64,000 nucleotides of DNA, from assembly GCA_013433145.1 (NCBI GenBank), contig CM024185.1, positions 6,241,001 to 6,305,000 of the forward strand, written 5' to 3'. Source of the stretch: Ascaris suum. Lineage: Eukaryota; Nematoda; Chromadorea; Rhabditida; Ascarididae. Below are positions 31,541 to 43,950 of this stretch, one piece after another. Below the pieces are notes generated by a model that was not told the DNA's origin, searched no databases, and saw only the letters and a list, made by a program, of their open reading frames with translations. Both the position numbers and the translations under genes were made by a program. The stretch's first letter is position 1. Every line of letters begins with the position of its first letter.

Positions 31541-32537
31541 GTGGAAATGATTATCCCATGATCACCCCTAACATATTAGTGATTACTGAAAGGTTATTGG
31601 TGGAAGTAGGCATGCGTATGAATCGTGAACTGCTACTTCCTGAACAAGTCAACAAAACTAGCGTCACCGTAGTTGAAGAAGGAAAGGCATATATGCCAGT
31701 TAATTCGGTCCTTCAACTTGAAACCACTGAGGTGCGAGTCATGAAATTCTATTGCAACTTACATTGCACCATCTCCATAAACGGCTGCCCAGTGCTTAAG
31801 ATTGTCTGTAGGTGGCTCTTTTCTAGCAGTTTTGAAAGAATGAAAGCCGACCATATTTGACGGTCAGCCGCAATACGTAAAAGCACTAGACTCAATTCTC
31901 CACATACCTGAGACAAAGTTATCGTTTTCTTTCCTGCCTGACAATCAGTTTCGACGATGGTAGATGAGGAGAGAAGATAAGTGAGAGAAGCGGATTCGGC
32001 ATCACGCATTCCGCTTCATCTCTTAGCACGAATAAACTGATTTGGATTTATTTTCATGGGCAGCTTGTGTCAAATTCGGCTTCATATCCCAGCGTACACT
32101 CACCGGTTTCGCCGTCTTCGGCCGCGTAAAGCGTTCAGTTCGACTAGGGCTCAGTGCTTCATAGGTCTACCTTTACGCCTTAAAACATCTTAGAGAAATA
32201 GGTCGTCCGATCAAATCAAATAGTGCTGGAGTCCTTATCTTATTCACTTCTTGGGAAATACCTGTGAGAAGCGGATTGTTGGGAGTTCTACCTTCGCACA
32301 TCTGTTCCATTCTTCTGTCCTTTCTTTCGACTTGTCGTGGTTAAATCGCTTATAAGGGACTGAAGTCGGATCCAGCAAATCCTCTGCGCGGTATCCACCT
32401 TACAGTAAAATCTCCAAACGTTGCCGTTGTCGATTTGTTCACAACGAATCCTAACAAACCAAAGTTGGGCAGGAAGTGCAGTTGTTAAAATTCTACCAGT
32501 CACTGCGAGCACTCCACAAACAATGAAACAACAATTA

Positions 32538-32547
32538 GGGGGGGGGG
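32538..32547 (+). repeat. Poly-G tract (10 G)
   Basis: Intergenic G run followed by AGG. Confidence 0.9.
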
Positions 32548-33977
32548 AGGCAATCGACTATACAGGTCCAGCCGAAATCCGTTTTTTTCATGTTCGTTCT
32601 TTTGATTAAACACGAGGTTTGTAGGCTGCAAATTTCGTTCGAACATCCGTAGATCCACCGGAAGTTGTTTGACTCAACCGTGAAATCCTTCACAATACCG
32701 AATGAAAAATGGAAGCTTCCAAAAGAGAGGGAAAAACAAGAAATTTCAAGAAAACGTACGATTGTTGCGAAATGACGTAAACTCGGATGATTTAATAGCT
32801 GATCTAGTTGAGTGCGATCATTGCGAGAGTGGTTATCAGGTATAATTAACTTCAATTTTGCACATCATTGGAAGTTAGAATTCGTCCTGTCGTTGTTTCG
32901 AAGCCTCCACAATGAGGTGTGCGATTCTCTCCTGCCTAGAATTCTGACCAAGTAAGGGAACTTCCGATCGTTTATGTTGTCATCCAACTCTTCTTTTTTT
33001 ATTTCCTGGGAGTTTATTGGCCTCACCGTGCTCCGATTAGCTCATCTTCAGTTGCTTTGGATTATTTTACCACTACACTAACGAATAAAAAGATACTCTT
33101 AAGGAACAAGACACAAAATAAATCGGTTTTCGTAAAAGCCTTATCTCCTCATCTCCTGCCGGATCCGCGTTTTACTGGCAGAACTCCCTGTTTAAGCATT
33201 TTCGGCGGGAAGTTCAAATTCATTTATTTGTTGTCCATTGTGAAAGTGGGGTCATCTTATGGCCGATTTTTTGATATGTCGTTCTCTCTTTATATTGTTT
33301 GCGAAAGTGCTTTCTCATCTCCTCTGTGCTGCGGTTTTTGGTTTAGGGGATGTTGTTACCATCTGGTGTCAAAATTACTGAAAATAATATAACGAGTAAA
33401 GTGTGGGCTATTTAATGCATGGAATGGAAGTTGTAGAAACCATCAAGTTTAGTTCGATTTGATTGGTGCTAATGAACGGCTGATTGTTTGACACGGTCGT
33501 TTTTGAGTTATCACTTTTAATATCCTTTTGACAAGGGTGTCTTTTACCTTCATCAATTGGCAAGGATGTCTTTCATATTCACCAACTGGGAAGGATGTCT
33601 TTTTTTGGAATATTTCGAAGAAGTAATCATGAGGTTAAGTTGAGAGATAGTTCGAAAAGAGAGCCTAGAAACTGGACTGTAAGGGTGAGGATGATTTTCA
33701 GTATTTTTTTTTGACTTGCCAGTTATGGGCTTACAAGTACGCTTTCCTCTGTATTGTTTTTTTGTTCTAGTTGATATATTTGCTCAAATTTTTAGCATTG
33801 TTCTAGTGAATGGGTCAAACTCCACTTCACTGTTTAATATGGTATTGCCATTTATATACTTGTATGCGCCAATCCTTCTAAACTATGCGCATCCTCTTCC
33901 CCCTATTACCGTAAAAATGTTCGATGTGCGGATTGATTAAGGGGAAGTGCTGACTCATTTTTCGTTTGAAGTCTAAA

Positions 33978-35508
33978 ATGGAGCGGAAGTATCTACGTCC
34001 GAACAAAATGCGACCAGTTCCATTAGGCGAGGATTTCTGGAAGGAACTAGTTATGAAACAGGTTCTACCAGGATTGGCATCCTCCGCAGAGAGCGCTCAG
34101 GAGGCTCATCGACAGGATGTTTTGCTTGCAAGCGATGTGGCTAATGAAGTGAACACAACGATACGTAATAACAGGAAAATCATCGAAACTGAGGTGTTAA
34201 AAGAGGTGAGCTGATTAAATGTTTTATACCTCTTCGAACTTTACAATTCAGGTAATGCTATCGGGCTTTCATTCTCTTATAGAAGGGAGGGAGCGTGATG
34301 AATTTCAGCGGTGATTTATTTTTTTCGTTCAGCATCACAAGGAGTTTCATGATGAGTAACGAGGGCTCATAAATAGTATTATTAAGGTGCAATAGGTGGA
34401 ACTTGAAAAAGTAACCGAGGACTTCAAAGACTGCGCATAACTCACCTTTAGCCTCGGAGATAAAATAGCTTATATTAAAGGGGCTTTTCCCAATAGTTGT
34501 CCACTGCTGACCAAAAACAGTGCTCGAATAATCTCTGTTTACCTCAAGATTCGATATAAATGTTGTGGGTGCATTTCGAGAGTGCCACTGGAATGAGTTG
34601 AAGCTCTCTGTTGTTTGACTTCTGCGAACACCTTTTAAAATATTTCGTTTAATTCATTTAATGGGTCTCGAAATGATTTAAATTCAGTCCTCTCACCGTT
34701 CAGTTCAGCCTATCCCGTAACCGTACATCAGGGTAGACATCGGCCAATCATCTTCTTTATAAGGGGAGCGCACGGATTGCGGTTGTCCGTTGCGGATTTC
34801 TTATGACTATGCAGTACCTCCTGATTGACCTTTCGCTACCAGAAATGGCCACCTAATACCACTTGTTTAGCGGATGCGATCATCGAAAACCCGGCAATAT
34901 TTTTTTGCAGTTCTACCTTTGAAACAGCAATCTGCACCTGTGCTAACAATTAGTTAGTGTTTCATAGGTGTTTTGCTTTACAGCTGACTGGTTACGCTAG
35001 TGCTCAACAAAAACTTCTGACTTGGTTATAAAACAAAATTGTTTTATTACATTTTATAAAATTATCTTCTTGTAGAATTATGTAGAATTCGTTTTTAATT
35101 ATTTACATTTGAAGGGCACTTTATTTGCATTTAAAAGTTTGCTCTTTGAGAGGTTACCCATAGCACATGTTATACCTATCAAATTTCCTGCTAATAGCTT
35201 CCGTTCATAAACAACTGGTGTTTAAGCAGGTATTGACACTCTACAATGAGAACGTTTCGAGACGAAGGCCAATTTTATTTGAGCGGCAGCGTGAGTGTTA
35301 AAGCTCTATATAACAGGTTGATTATAAAGATAAGGCTCTTTATTGATGAAATTAATTGCAGATTGCTCCAACGGCGGTAAATATAATGGGTAATCAATAC
35401 GATAATCTAATATCACTGAGTTTCGATCAAGATGAAATATTGCGTATCGAAGAGGATAAACGACGTAAAATGCGAGAGAAAATCATCAACTCGGCACTCA
35501 ACAAATAG
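33978..35508 (+). CDS. Unrecognised small helical protein; one exon junction out of phase
   Basis: Exon 1 (33978-34205) starts at an ATG 6 bases after a possible trans-splice site (TTTGAAG), reads MERKYLRPNKMRPVPLGEDF onward and ends at GTGAGC in phase 0. Exon 2 (35230-35290), after AAGCAG, continues VLTLYNENVSRRRPILFERQ and ends at GTGAGT with one spare base. Exon 3 (35362-35508), after TTGCAG, is open only in phase 0: IAPTAVNIMGNQYDNLISLS onward to INSALNK and TAG. The exon 2-3 junction therefore shifts the frame by one. The protein (about 145 residues) is charged and largely helical, with no membrane segment. I do not recognise the family. Either a small exon is missed, a splice site is misplaced, or the copy carries a frameshift. 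Confidence 0.55.
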
Positions 35509-36438
35509 TATCAAGCAATTCAATGGCTTTTGCTTGGATATATCGATCTGATGGAAGGTTGTTTGATGGTTCAAAGCTCAAAATGAGTTTAAAATTTTAC
35601 ACTGCTTCAATCTATTCTTATTGTGTATTGCATATCATATCTTCTGTAAATCTCCCTGACATTCATAACAAGCGAAACATCTCTGACACGTCTGACAGTT
35701 CATTATGGAACAGTTGTTGTATGCTGATCACTGTCAGACTGCAGATCGCTGTGACTCTTTCAGATTTGAGGCGTTTCATGGTGATTTCTTCTGATGGTCG
35801 TTCCTCACGATCCCCTTCTTTTTCTTTTATTGAAGGTCTATTAAGAAAAATTGATGATGTTTTTTACTGCAATCACGAAAACTGAATGAGTACGGTTTGA
35901 TCCTGATCCCGAATCGAATCATGGCGATATTCGGCTTCCGGATGGTGAGTGCCTCAGACGAAAACTCAATGGTCTGACAAAGTATGTTAAGCGCAATTCG
36001 CATGTTTGACTGCTGTCCAGTTGAAAAGGCTGTGCTGAGTAGAGTTGGCCCTTCCCTTCCCCCTCCCTTCAGTTCCCTGTCCCCTTCTTCTAGCAACTTG
36101 CGAGATATTAACCATTTTTTTAGTCGTAATATAGAAATAATTAAGAACAGCGATAGTAATAAAGAGTATTCAATAATCCGTAGTTATCAAAATTCGTGGT
36201 AGGATTCTAAAATTGAATTGGGATTATTATTGGGGAATAATTGTAAATACTATAGAAATAAAATTTTACACGAAATTGAAATAACAGAAGTATGATTGAA
36301 ATTGATATAATTATCTTCCTTTTCTTATAAACAATCAATTTTTTTTTGCGTTTCATAGTTGCGGAAATTTGTCGAGTATATATTTGTTAAGCTCATTTGC
36401 TGTCGCCGATGAATGTAATAAATTGAGAGGGTAGTTTC

Positions 36439-36526
<88 letters not shown>

Positions 36527-37993
36527 TCTGAATTAAAGAAGAAATAGGAAAGAAACCAATAAATGAAAGGAAAAACGAAATGAGTACGATTCGTTGGGTA
36601 CTTTAAACTGATACAATTCGCAATGAACTCGATTTTTGAATGCGATTGAATTTATTTGCCACTGCGGTTTGGGTGGCATCGTCGAGAGTACAGATTAAAC
36701 TTAGTGCAGATGTTGTCTATCACACCCGGAACTGAATTCAACTCATAAGGCATGGGGACAGGCTGAACTCGGTCCTGGCTGCGCTTGCGGTCTCTCGGAC
36801 CAGTCAGGTTTCATCCATCTCATCGTCTTCATCGGTTAAATTCGGTCACCGTCGAGACCATATTTAAACTCGGACCAAAGAGTAACTGATTAGATGAAGG
36901 TTTTTGAGGAAATAGATCAAATTGGTCGTTTAACGAGTAAAATTACAGGTTGGATTTTTGGGAATTGTGTAGAATATCTCAAATATAGCACATCTATTGT
37001 CAGTGTAGTTCCAGTCGGCTTGTTAACCGTTTAAATTTAATGGTTGTCGAAAATAGTATTTGCAAAAAGCTTCAAAAATTTCGATGTTCTGTTCGAAAAA
37101 ACCTCGTGAGCTGTTTTATACAGAAATGTTCGGTGTCCGCTATGAGCTTCACTGTTTAAGATGCTTTTTTGAATATGCTTCAAATTGTTTTGAAAACGTT
37201 CAGGTTGGAACTCGCTTAGAATTATTTAAATTTTGGGCTTTTTTAAAGTTTGAGCCTGTTTAAGGTTTGAGCCTGTTCAAAAAAGAAAAATTCATCGTTT
37301 GGTTTGAACTTCGCTAAAATGCGAAAAAATTAATGATATTAGCGTACTGTTTTCTTTCATTGCATATTTTTCGTTGCTATGATTTATGCTCTTGCTGTGT
37401 GAAAGCACCGTGAGTTGTGATATTGCAAACTGGCAATAAATCCTTGTTCAGTGACGTCACGATCTTGCATACCTGTTCATCGTTTACCTGTTTAATGCTC
37501 TCCTTTGCTATTTCCTTCAGATGTACATTTTTCCACATGGAAATGTGCCATTTGACTCTCCATCCAGCTCATTCTGCTTGCTTATCTCCATTTTGTCTTC
37601 CTCTTATTATATTTTACCGGTGCTTTGTCTCATTTGAACGGTCTTTGCTCGATTAAACCGCATATCATTCTCGCTATGTTTGTTTCTGAATTGATCGTAC
37701 TTCATGAAGTATCCTTGACGATAACGAGGTATCCCTGAATTAATTTATCCTTGTTGGCGATTGCACTACCTTGAGGTATTGGTTCATGTGTGCAGGTAAA
37801 CGTATTGCGATATGGTGGCATATGTAACAGATATATGCAATAAAAGATTGAAAAAAATGACCATATAGGGTGATCCATCAAGCATATATGTACATCCATG
37901 GGAATGGGAAGTGAAGGCAGTACAATGAAAGCCTATGCGATAGAAAAGTGTTCGAGTCACTCTTGAAATATATGGAGGAAGTGTTATAGTCAC
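35509..37993. other. Gene-free stretch
   Basis: AT-rich, with a TA microsatellite at 36443-36521. The ORFs present lack splice support and look random. Confidence 0.5.
36443..36521. repeat. (TA)n microsatellite
   Basis: About 79 bp of AT dinucleotide. Confidence 0.95.
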
Positions 37994-38546
37994 TCAAATA
38001 TTTTTCAGGATCGCATTAATCTGAACATGTTCTGGATGTCTCAACGCTGCATGTCGTGATAAATCGGGTACCACTTTGGTCAAAGTATGAGTTCTATAAA
38101 TTCGTAGCACAGAGAAGAAACGTTTTCTTAGGCATCTTCCAGGGTCAGTTAGGGCTAGCTTGAGCTCGTTTGCCAGTTTTACGTTATTCTGCTTAACAGG
38201 ACAATTTAAGGACAAATTTGTGAGTCGCTCATTGAAAAGATTTATTAGTGATGAGACAGGTTCTTTCCTAGTGGATCGATATTAAGGTGAAGTTGTGCGC
38301 GGATGGTTATGCAAGTCTTTGAAGCTGTTCATGTGGGGTATGCAACTGAACAAAACCTACAAGCCTTGTAGCAGTAAAGAGGGCTTGTAACGGAAGTGAG
38401 ATGCTCGTAATCCTGAGGGCAGGCTTGCCCACCACTAGCACTGAGGTTTTCGTCACCTCTTTGAAATTGGCTCCTATGTTATTCGCAACTCCCGCAACGA
38501 TTGTTCCTGAGATGAACTGTGTGCGTTTTGTGATCGCTAAGTTCAG
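37994..38546 (-). CDS. Unrecognised minus-strand two-exon coding block
   Basis: Exon A (38546 down to 38361), after a CCATCAG acceptor, is open for 62 codons: LNLAITKRTQFISGTIVAGV onward through KPALRITSISLPLQALFTAT, ending RL at a GTAGGT donor. Exon B (38188 down to 37994), after TTAAGCAG, continues in phase 0: NNVKLANELKLALTDPGRCL, then RTHTLTKVVPDLSRHAALRH, ending NAILKNI and TGA. Codon choice is varied and not low-complexity. The frame of exon A actually stays open from 38571 but lacks a Met, which is why a start-based ORF list misses it. No upstream exon or start codon was found. It could be the 3' end of a real gene or of a decayed gene or transposon. No family is recognised. Confidence 0.35.
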
Positions 38547-40058
38547 CTGATGGCAGTCACAAACAGCAATTCAGATCCATTAAGGTTATTCAGGGATGGG
38601 AGCGGAGGATGAGTTGTACGGGACTGTGTAGGTTCGAGGAATTATTTATTTATTTGATGATGGCTGTGACGATACACATCTTATGTTCTGTTTTTAATTT
38701 CAGGATAAAACCTCTTCTCTGCTCCCTTATCGGTATGGCGGATAAAACACAACTGTTTTGTTCGAGTTTCCCAGCCTCATAGAATGAGGCATAGAAATGT
38801 TTTTAGGTCATAGTGTTCAAAGTTTTTTTTTCGATTGCACTGTTGAATCTTTTTTCTTTCCCTCCGTCTCCCCATCCTCCTCCTCCCACTTCCTCCCTCG
38901 ATGAGGAATCCATTTCTTGCATAATCAACCCTCGTTTATTTATTTATTGACCCGTCAAAATGCAACCATCAATAAATACAAGCATGGCAGATTATGTAGG
39001 TCTGGGCAGCATAAGAAAAAACTAAGAGCAAAATTTGTCATTCACTTGCATATCTTGGTTACTCATTTTTTGCGCAGGTCGTTTAAATGAATCGGAGATT
39101 TAATGAGAGAAAAGCTTTCCCGAGATGTTTAGACGATACCTTTCAAACTTAACAGGTAGGTAAGTAATCAGTTTTTAGCGTCCATCCTGCAATGATAAAT
39201 CCTGCAATGTGCTTTTTTGATGTGTTGGTTGTATATTTTATTCAGTAATGATATTACCCTTCTGCATGCGATTTTTAATGTAAAGTGCATGGGATTCTGC
39301 ATTTGACACTATTTTGTCTGTTGAAAAAAGAGTCTCATCGTGCCAGGGGACCGTTGTTGTGGCGCCATCTGATCCTTCTTATGTTTGCTCACCAAAATCT
39401 TGGAGGTAAAACTCACCCTTTAGTTCAGTCAAGAATCCCTGAGTCCCATTGACAGCACTTCATCAGTCAGGGATCCTTGATGGTACTGGACTCTTCGACC
39501 ACCCCACTCGATCCGTCCTCTGAGTGTCATGCCCTCAGAGAAATTACTGCAGTTTTACACAAACTTCTACGAGAATCACTTGGAGAAATTTTTGCCATCC
39601 TTCGCCGTAAGACAGCAAATTCCCATGGTTAAGTTCAGATGATTAAAAAAATAAAAGCGCAGTCATTGAATCAATGAATCTTTCGCATGCAAGCACCAAC
39701 CGTGGAACTTCGAAATTCATAATGGGGGGGGGGGGGGGGGGAGAGGGAGTGATTACAAAGTATTATGCATTCCGGCCAGATAACTCAAAAACTCCACTTG
39801 CTTGGCAAATTGCCGTGCTAGAAATTTGAATATTTTTCTTGTGAGGCGGTCGTATGCTTGGGAATTGTGCTCTATTTTGCCTCCAATTTAACTTTCCCTG
39901 ATGAATTTTTCCCGGAAGATTTACCTGCAAGAGATTGTTATTGGATTAGTTAGCAATAGGATTGTGTGCATTGATTTAGCGTTTATATTAATTTATAATA
40001 AAATGTTATGGTGATTCATTAGTGGTCCTGAAGTGTTTAATGATAAGCATTATGTAAA
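38547..40058. other. Gene-free stretch upstream of ERH
   Basis: Possibly holds upstream exons of the minus-strand block, but none could be identified. It contains a poly-G tract at 39724-39741. Confidence 0.4.
39724..39741 (+). repeat. Poly-G tract (18 G)
   Basis: Intergenic run, 330 bp upstream of the ERH gene on its sense strand. Confidence 0.95.
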
Positions 40059-40064
40059 TTTCAG
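40059..40064 (+). promoter_or_regulatory. Probable spliced-leader trans-splice acceptor for ERH
   Basis: TTTCAG seven bases upstream of the ERH start codon, with no upstream exon needed. Very short 5' leaders after TTTCAG are typical of trans-spliced nematode mRNAs. Confidence 0.6.
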
Positions 40065-40071
40065 GTGCACA

Positions 40072-41560
40072 ATGTCACATACAATCCTTCTAATGCAACC
40101 GACCGCACGTCACGATTCACGCTCTTGGACTGATTTCGAATCGCTAACCGAATGCATTGAAGGTAACGTCCTTTCCATCGTTCCTCTTGCTTTTGCAATA
40201 TTACTTTGACCTGCATATGGTTGCGGTTTGACATAAAATATGACTCGTAAGGTACCAGGTCCGAGTGGAGTACATCTCCACCATGTTGAGTTCATGGCGC
40301 GTAATCCGGATTTTGGTACAACGCTTTCCTTCCAATAAAAACATTAGTATCGGATACCTTCTTCTGCATTCAACGCTTTTTTGATCCCGCTACTTTAAAG
40401 CTGATTCAAACCCAACCATTTGGCACGGAGATGGAGCTCTCGACAGAGAACATGACGGGGAACGGACGTCTCGATCCGATTAATCCTAGAGGAATTTCAG
40501 GAGGAAATATATTTACATATGTAATGTAATTGTGTTTATGCAATATATAATTGTGTAGGACAAGAAAAATTGTCCCAGAAACCATGAAATTTGTCGAGTC
40601 GGCAGTAAAATTCCATCACAACGCGTTTATTCTCTAAAAGTACTTGAGCGTAATCATAACTAAAACCAACCAGCAAAATCCATTCACTGCGGGCCACGTT
40701 GTGGCCAAAAAACAAATTCGTATTGACAGTTGAGAACATATATAGACATCGATGCAATGTTACTTTTTGCAACATCTTTCAGCGCAATAAATAAACCTTC
40801 AATCAGTCATTTCTAAAAGTCGTATAAATCTCAAATCGAAAAGTCAATAAATCATAAAGATATAAAATTTTTGAGTTGCAGTTTCTCAAAAGCTGAACAA
40901 ACCACTCAGATGTTTGCTTATTCCAGGTAAGCATTCTGTAAAAACATTCTGATAGACACCTATTACCTTGTAATAAAATCTGTAAACGGCCCACAGGTGA
41001 GGCAGACGGAAGGTCGTGCAAAGTTTTTCAAAAGTATAAAAATTTTATGTGGAGTTGAAGTGGTAGGTAGACGATTGAAGCAGGATTCAATATGAGGTCC
41101 TTGGCTGATTTCTGACTTCAATAAACGACGTCATGTTGCTGCATAACAGAACTAGTATGACTTTATTTCTTATCCAGAGACATTCATCTTCCTAGCCTTG
41201 ATCGGTGTGGTCGTTGCCGGGTCTATATTCTGGAAACTCATTCTACGCCCCAATTTCCTTTGCTTTTCATAATGGAACTATAGGCGGACGTGTGCATGGA
41301 AATTATCCTCGTTCATCAATTATTTTTTACTTTAAGGTGTTTGTCAAATATTCGAGGAGAACCTGAAAAAGTTGAATCCGGATTCCGCATCGATCACCTA
41401 TGATGTGCAAAATTTATTCGATTTTATTGATCGCTTGGCTGATCTATCATGTCTCGTTTGGCAGAGTGATCTCGAGGCTTATACTGCACACAACAAAGAA
41501 TGGATCAAAGATCAGATCTATACCCTTCTTCGTAAACAAGCATCCACATCGTCCAGATGA
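40072..41560 (+). CDS. erh: Enhancer of rudimentary homolog (ERH)
   Basis: Two exons, 40072-40162 and 41337-41560, give 104 aa, the same length as human ERH. It begins [19 protein letters not shown], matching the family's MSHTILLVQPT start. Exon 2 holds [20 protein letters not shown], then [20 protein letters not shown] and [15 protein letters not shown], all aligned with human ERH without gaps. ERH is a small nuclear dimer that binds RNA-processing partners; in C. elegans, ERH paralogues act in nuclear RNA handling and in the PETISCO/PICS piRNA complex. The close match to human suggests the canonical paralogue. The intron uses a TTTAAG acceptor instead of CAG, which the frame requires. An AATAAA lies at 42344, 0.8 kb past the stop. 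Confidence 0.97.
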
Positions 41561-43917
41561 TTCGAGAGCTTTTTGCCTTCTCTTTCATCTCTGTCATATT
41601 GCACTCGTTTTGCGGCACTGTTCACATGTAAACATAAAGATCTGTTGGTTTTTTTCTTTTTTTGGTGACATTTTATGAACTTTTTCTATTGTTTATTTAT
41701 TGATGGCGGTGATATCGGGGAGGAGGTAGGAGACTAAGGATGTGAATTGGGTGAGGGGTGGGGAAAGGGGAAGGGCAAAACGGTCATCTCTCTATCGGTC
41801 TTGTCTTAGACCGGGAGATTGATGGCTACTTTCGCAAAATTATCTTTCGGAGTCATGTATATATAGGCTTTATAGTTTTTACTATATGTAAATCATTTCT
41901 TTCTACTTTTGTCTATGGAAAGGAAGGTTTGCTAAGAGCAGTCGACGATGACTGGCTTCAAATTGTGGCCTTTCATATGTTCGCATATTGCCTCAAGGAG
42001 CGAGCTGCAAAGTGGTCAGATTTGTGACCAGCATAGACCTCGCAGGCAATTATCGGCACCTACAAGTAGGTCTCTGATGATCGATGCAGACAACGCACAA
42101 GATGACCATGGCAGTAAGTTGTGGTCGTTATGCTGGAAGGTCTTGTGCTTAGGTGCTAAGTGCTTGCGGTGTGTGATCCGTTTCGTTGATTTTCCGCACC
42201 GATAGGTGTCTTATTAAGTGACATACTTGACAGGTCGTTGGCAGGTCACTTGAGGTGACACTTAATGATAATTTATAGTGACATCTGTAGTGGAAAGCTG
42301 TTTCATGGTTTTGTTTTTCTGTTGCTGTTTTGAATATATTTGCAATAAAGTCGACTGATTTTTCCTCATTGAGTATTATAATGGTACAATCCATCTCTGT
42401 ATCGGTAACTTGCGCTCGTTATTAGTGGTGGAACAACCGCTGCAAATTGATGAGATTCTGAAGGTCGTTTCGATCTCTTATATACCTCCTTCCTCCTTCC
42501 TCTCCCTATCCCTCATCTCCTGCCACTTATAACGATTTTCCAACCATAACAAAGGTGGCTTCTAAATGGTGACATGTTGCTCAGCATAGAAGGAGGCAGA
42601 GATTACAGGTTGCAAAAGATCGCCGATTAGAGGAAGAGGGTAACCAAGTCCCGTGTCGTCCTTACAGTGGTATCTGCGATACCGTTCTTTTTATAGATAT
42701 TCGTAAGAAGGAGTATATCTGTTAAAAGGTCACCTCCTAAGCAATGAGGAGGACGTTTCTTGTACATGTCTTTGTCAGAAATTGATTTCATTCTGTTCTA
42801 GTCATTTAGGTGTCAGAGTTTTTATATGGGGGCTTCGAGGGGTTATGGAGCATGCTGATCTATTTTAAGGAGCTCGAAATCCGAGAACCACTAGTGAACT
42901 TTCGTTTGGCATTTACTGGACTAGTGATTGTTGCTATCGAAAGTGGATGAAACCGACTATAAATTTTGTATCACGTTTCGATATGCCTGAACAACTTTTA
43001 ATCAAAGGGGGGAGGGGTGGGGGGAGGTCAAGAAATAATTGCGGATATCTGCTCATCTTATGCAGCTTCTTTCGTTTTTTTTTCTTAATATTTGCATTGA
43101 TGGAAATGAATGTTGATGTATTTGATCCGAACCCGGGAAAATGCATCAAAACTTCACCAACAATCTTTTCTTGGTGGGGCTGTCTTTATTTTATTTTGTC
43201 TTTATTTTTTCTGTTATTTTGAAATCTTCGTGAGGTCGCTGACTTTTCGGACTTGATTAATGCTTAATTGTCAAAAGTACCCTTGTCTTTATTCTTTGAC
43301 GCGTCGCTTCAAGAGTATAGGTGTTTGAAAAGTGCTCAGGATTGAAACGGGCAGGACGTTGCACTGGAGATACGTTACGGTGACCCGAGAATTTCCTCAA
43401 GTTTTAGTCGGTGACTTTAATATAGGAAGGTATTTGATCAGATGGGTTGTTGACTGTTATTCTGCGATATTTCTAGAATTGTATCTATGAGTGTATTCGT
43501 TTAATCATGACGTTCGTCCTGCAAATTTGACCTGCGGAAGCGATTTGATTGATCCGTTTCCTTCTTGTCGGCTAACTAGGTTGATAGCTTGAGGCGGTGA
43601 GAGGAAGGGATCTGTGAATAAAAGTTGTGGATGAAAACACGGCGGCATTTCACAGGCCGCTTTCAGTTGCCCTATTGTCATAGAGGTATGATCCGATCAA
43701 GCAATGTGGCACTGCCATTTCTGTTTTAAAGGCAACCCCATAAGAGGTGACTGTTGGTTGTTGGGTATACTAAGTGATCTGTTAGCGTTATGTGATTGCT
43801 TTGATTTGCGCGCCTCAAACGTAATGTTTTAGCGAAGTCTTCACTAATTGCGATGTCAGCGTTAAGCTTATGTGGTGCGTCTAGGAGCCAAGGATGTTTC
43901 AGGTGTGTTACCAATAT
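41561..43917. other. Gene-free stretch between ERH and MED8
   Basis: Contains only short ORFs without splice support and G-rich runs near 41755 and 43008-43027. The first part may be ERH 3' UTR up to the AATAAA at 42344. Confidence 0.5.
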
Positions 43918-43923
43918 TTCCAG
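43918..43923 (+). promoter_or_regulatory. Probable trans-splice acceptor for MED8
   Basis: TTCCAG in AATATTTCCAG, 27 bases upstream of the MED8 ATG. Confidence 0.5.
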
Positions 43924-43950
43924 GCGTTATTGGAAGGGAAGTGATGTGTA

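Larger units (their letters stand above)
30112..33977. other. Intergenic region with repeats and weak coding traces
   Basis: Holds tandem AATAAA signals at 30823-30833, possibly the polyadenylation site of the upstream gene although 0.7 kb past its stop. It also holds a minisatellite (31240-31540), a GC-richer block at about 31750-32520 that looks like a dispersed repeat, a poly-G tract and a short tandem repeat at 33520-33605. No full gene is supported. Confidence 0.5.

Noticed and set aside
39530..39660. Faint reverse-transcriptase-like reading (LGEIFAILRRKTANSHG)
   Set aside because: Too short, quickly stopped, and lacking catalytic motifs; the similarity is not convincing.
40110..40295. 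Minus-strand 61-aa ORF
   Set aside because: Antisense to ERH exon 1 and its donor region; no independent support.
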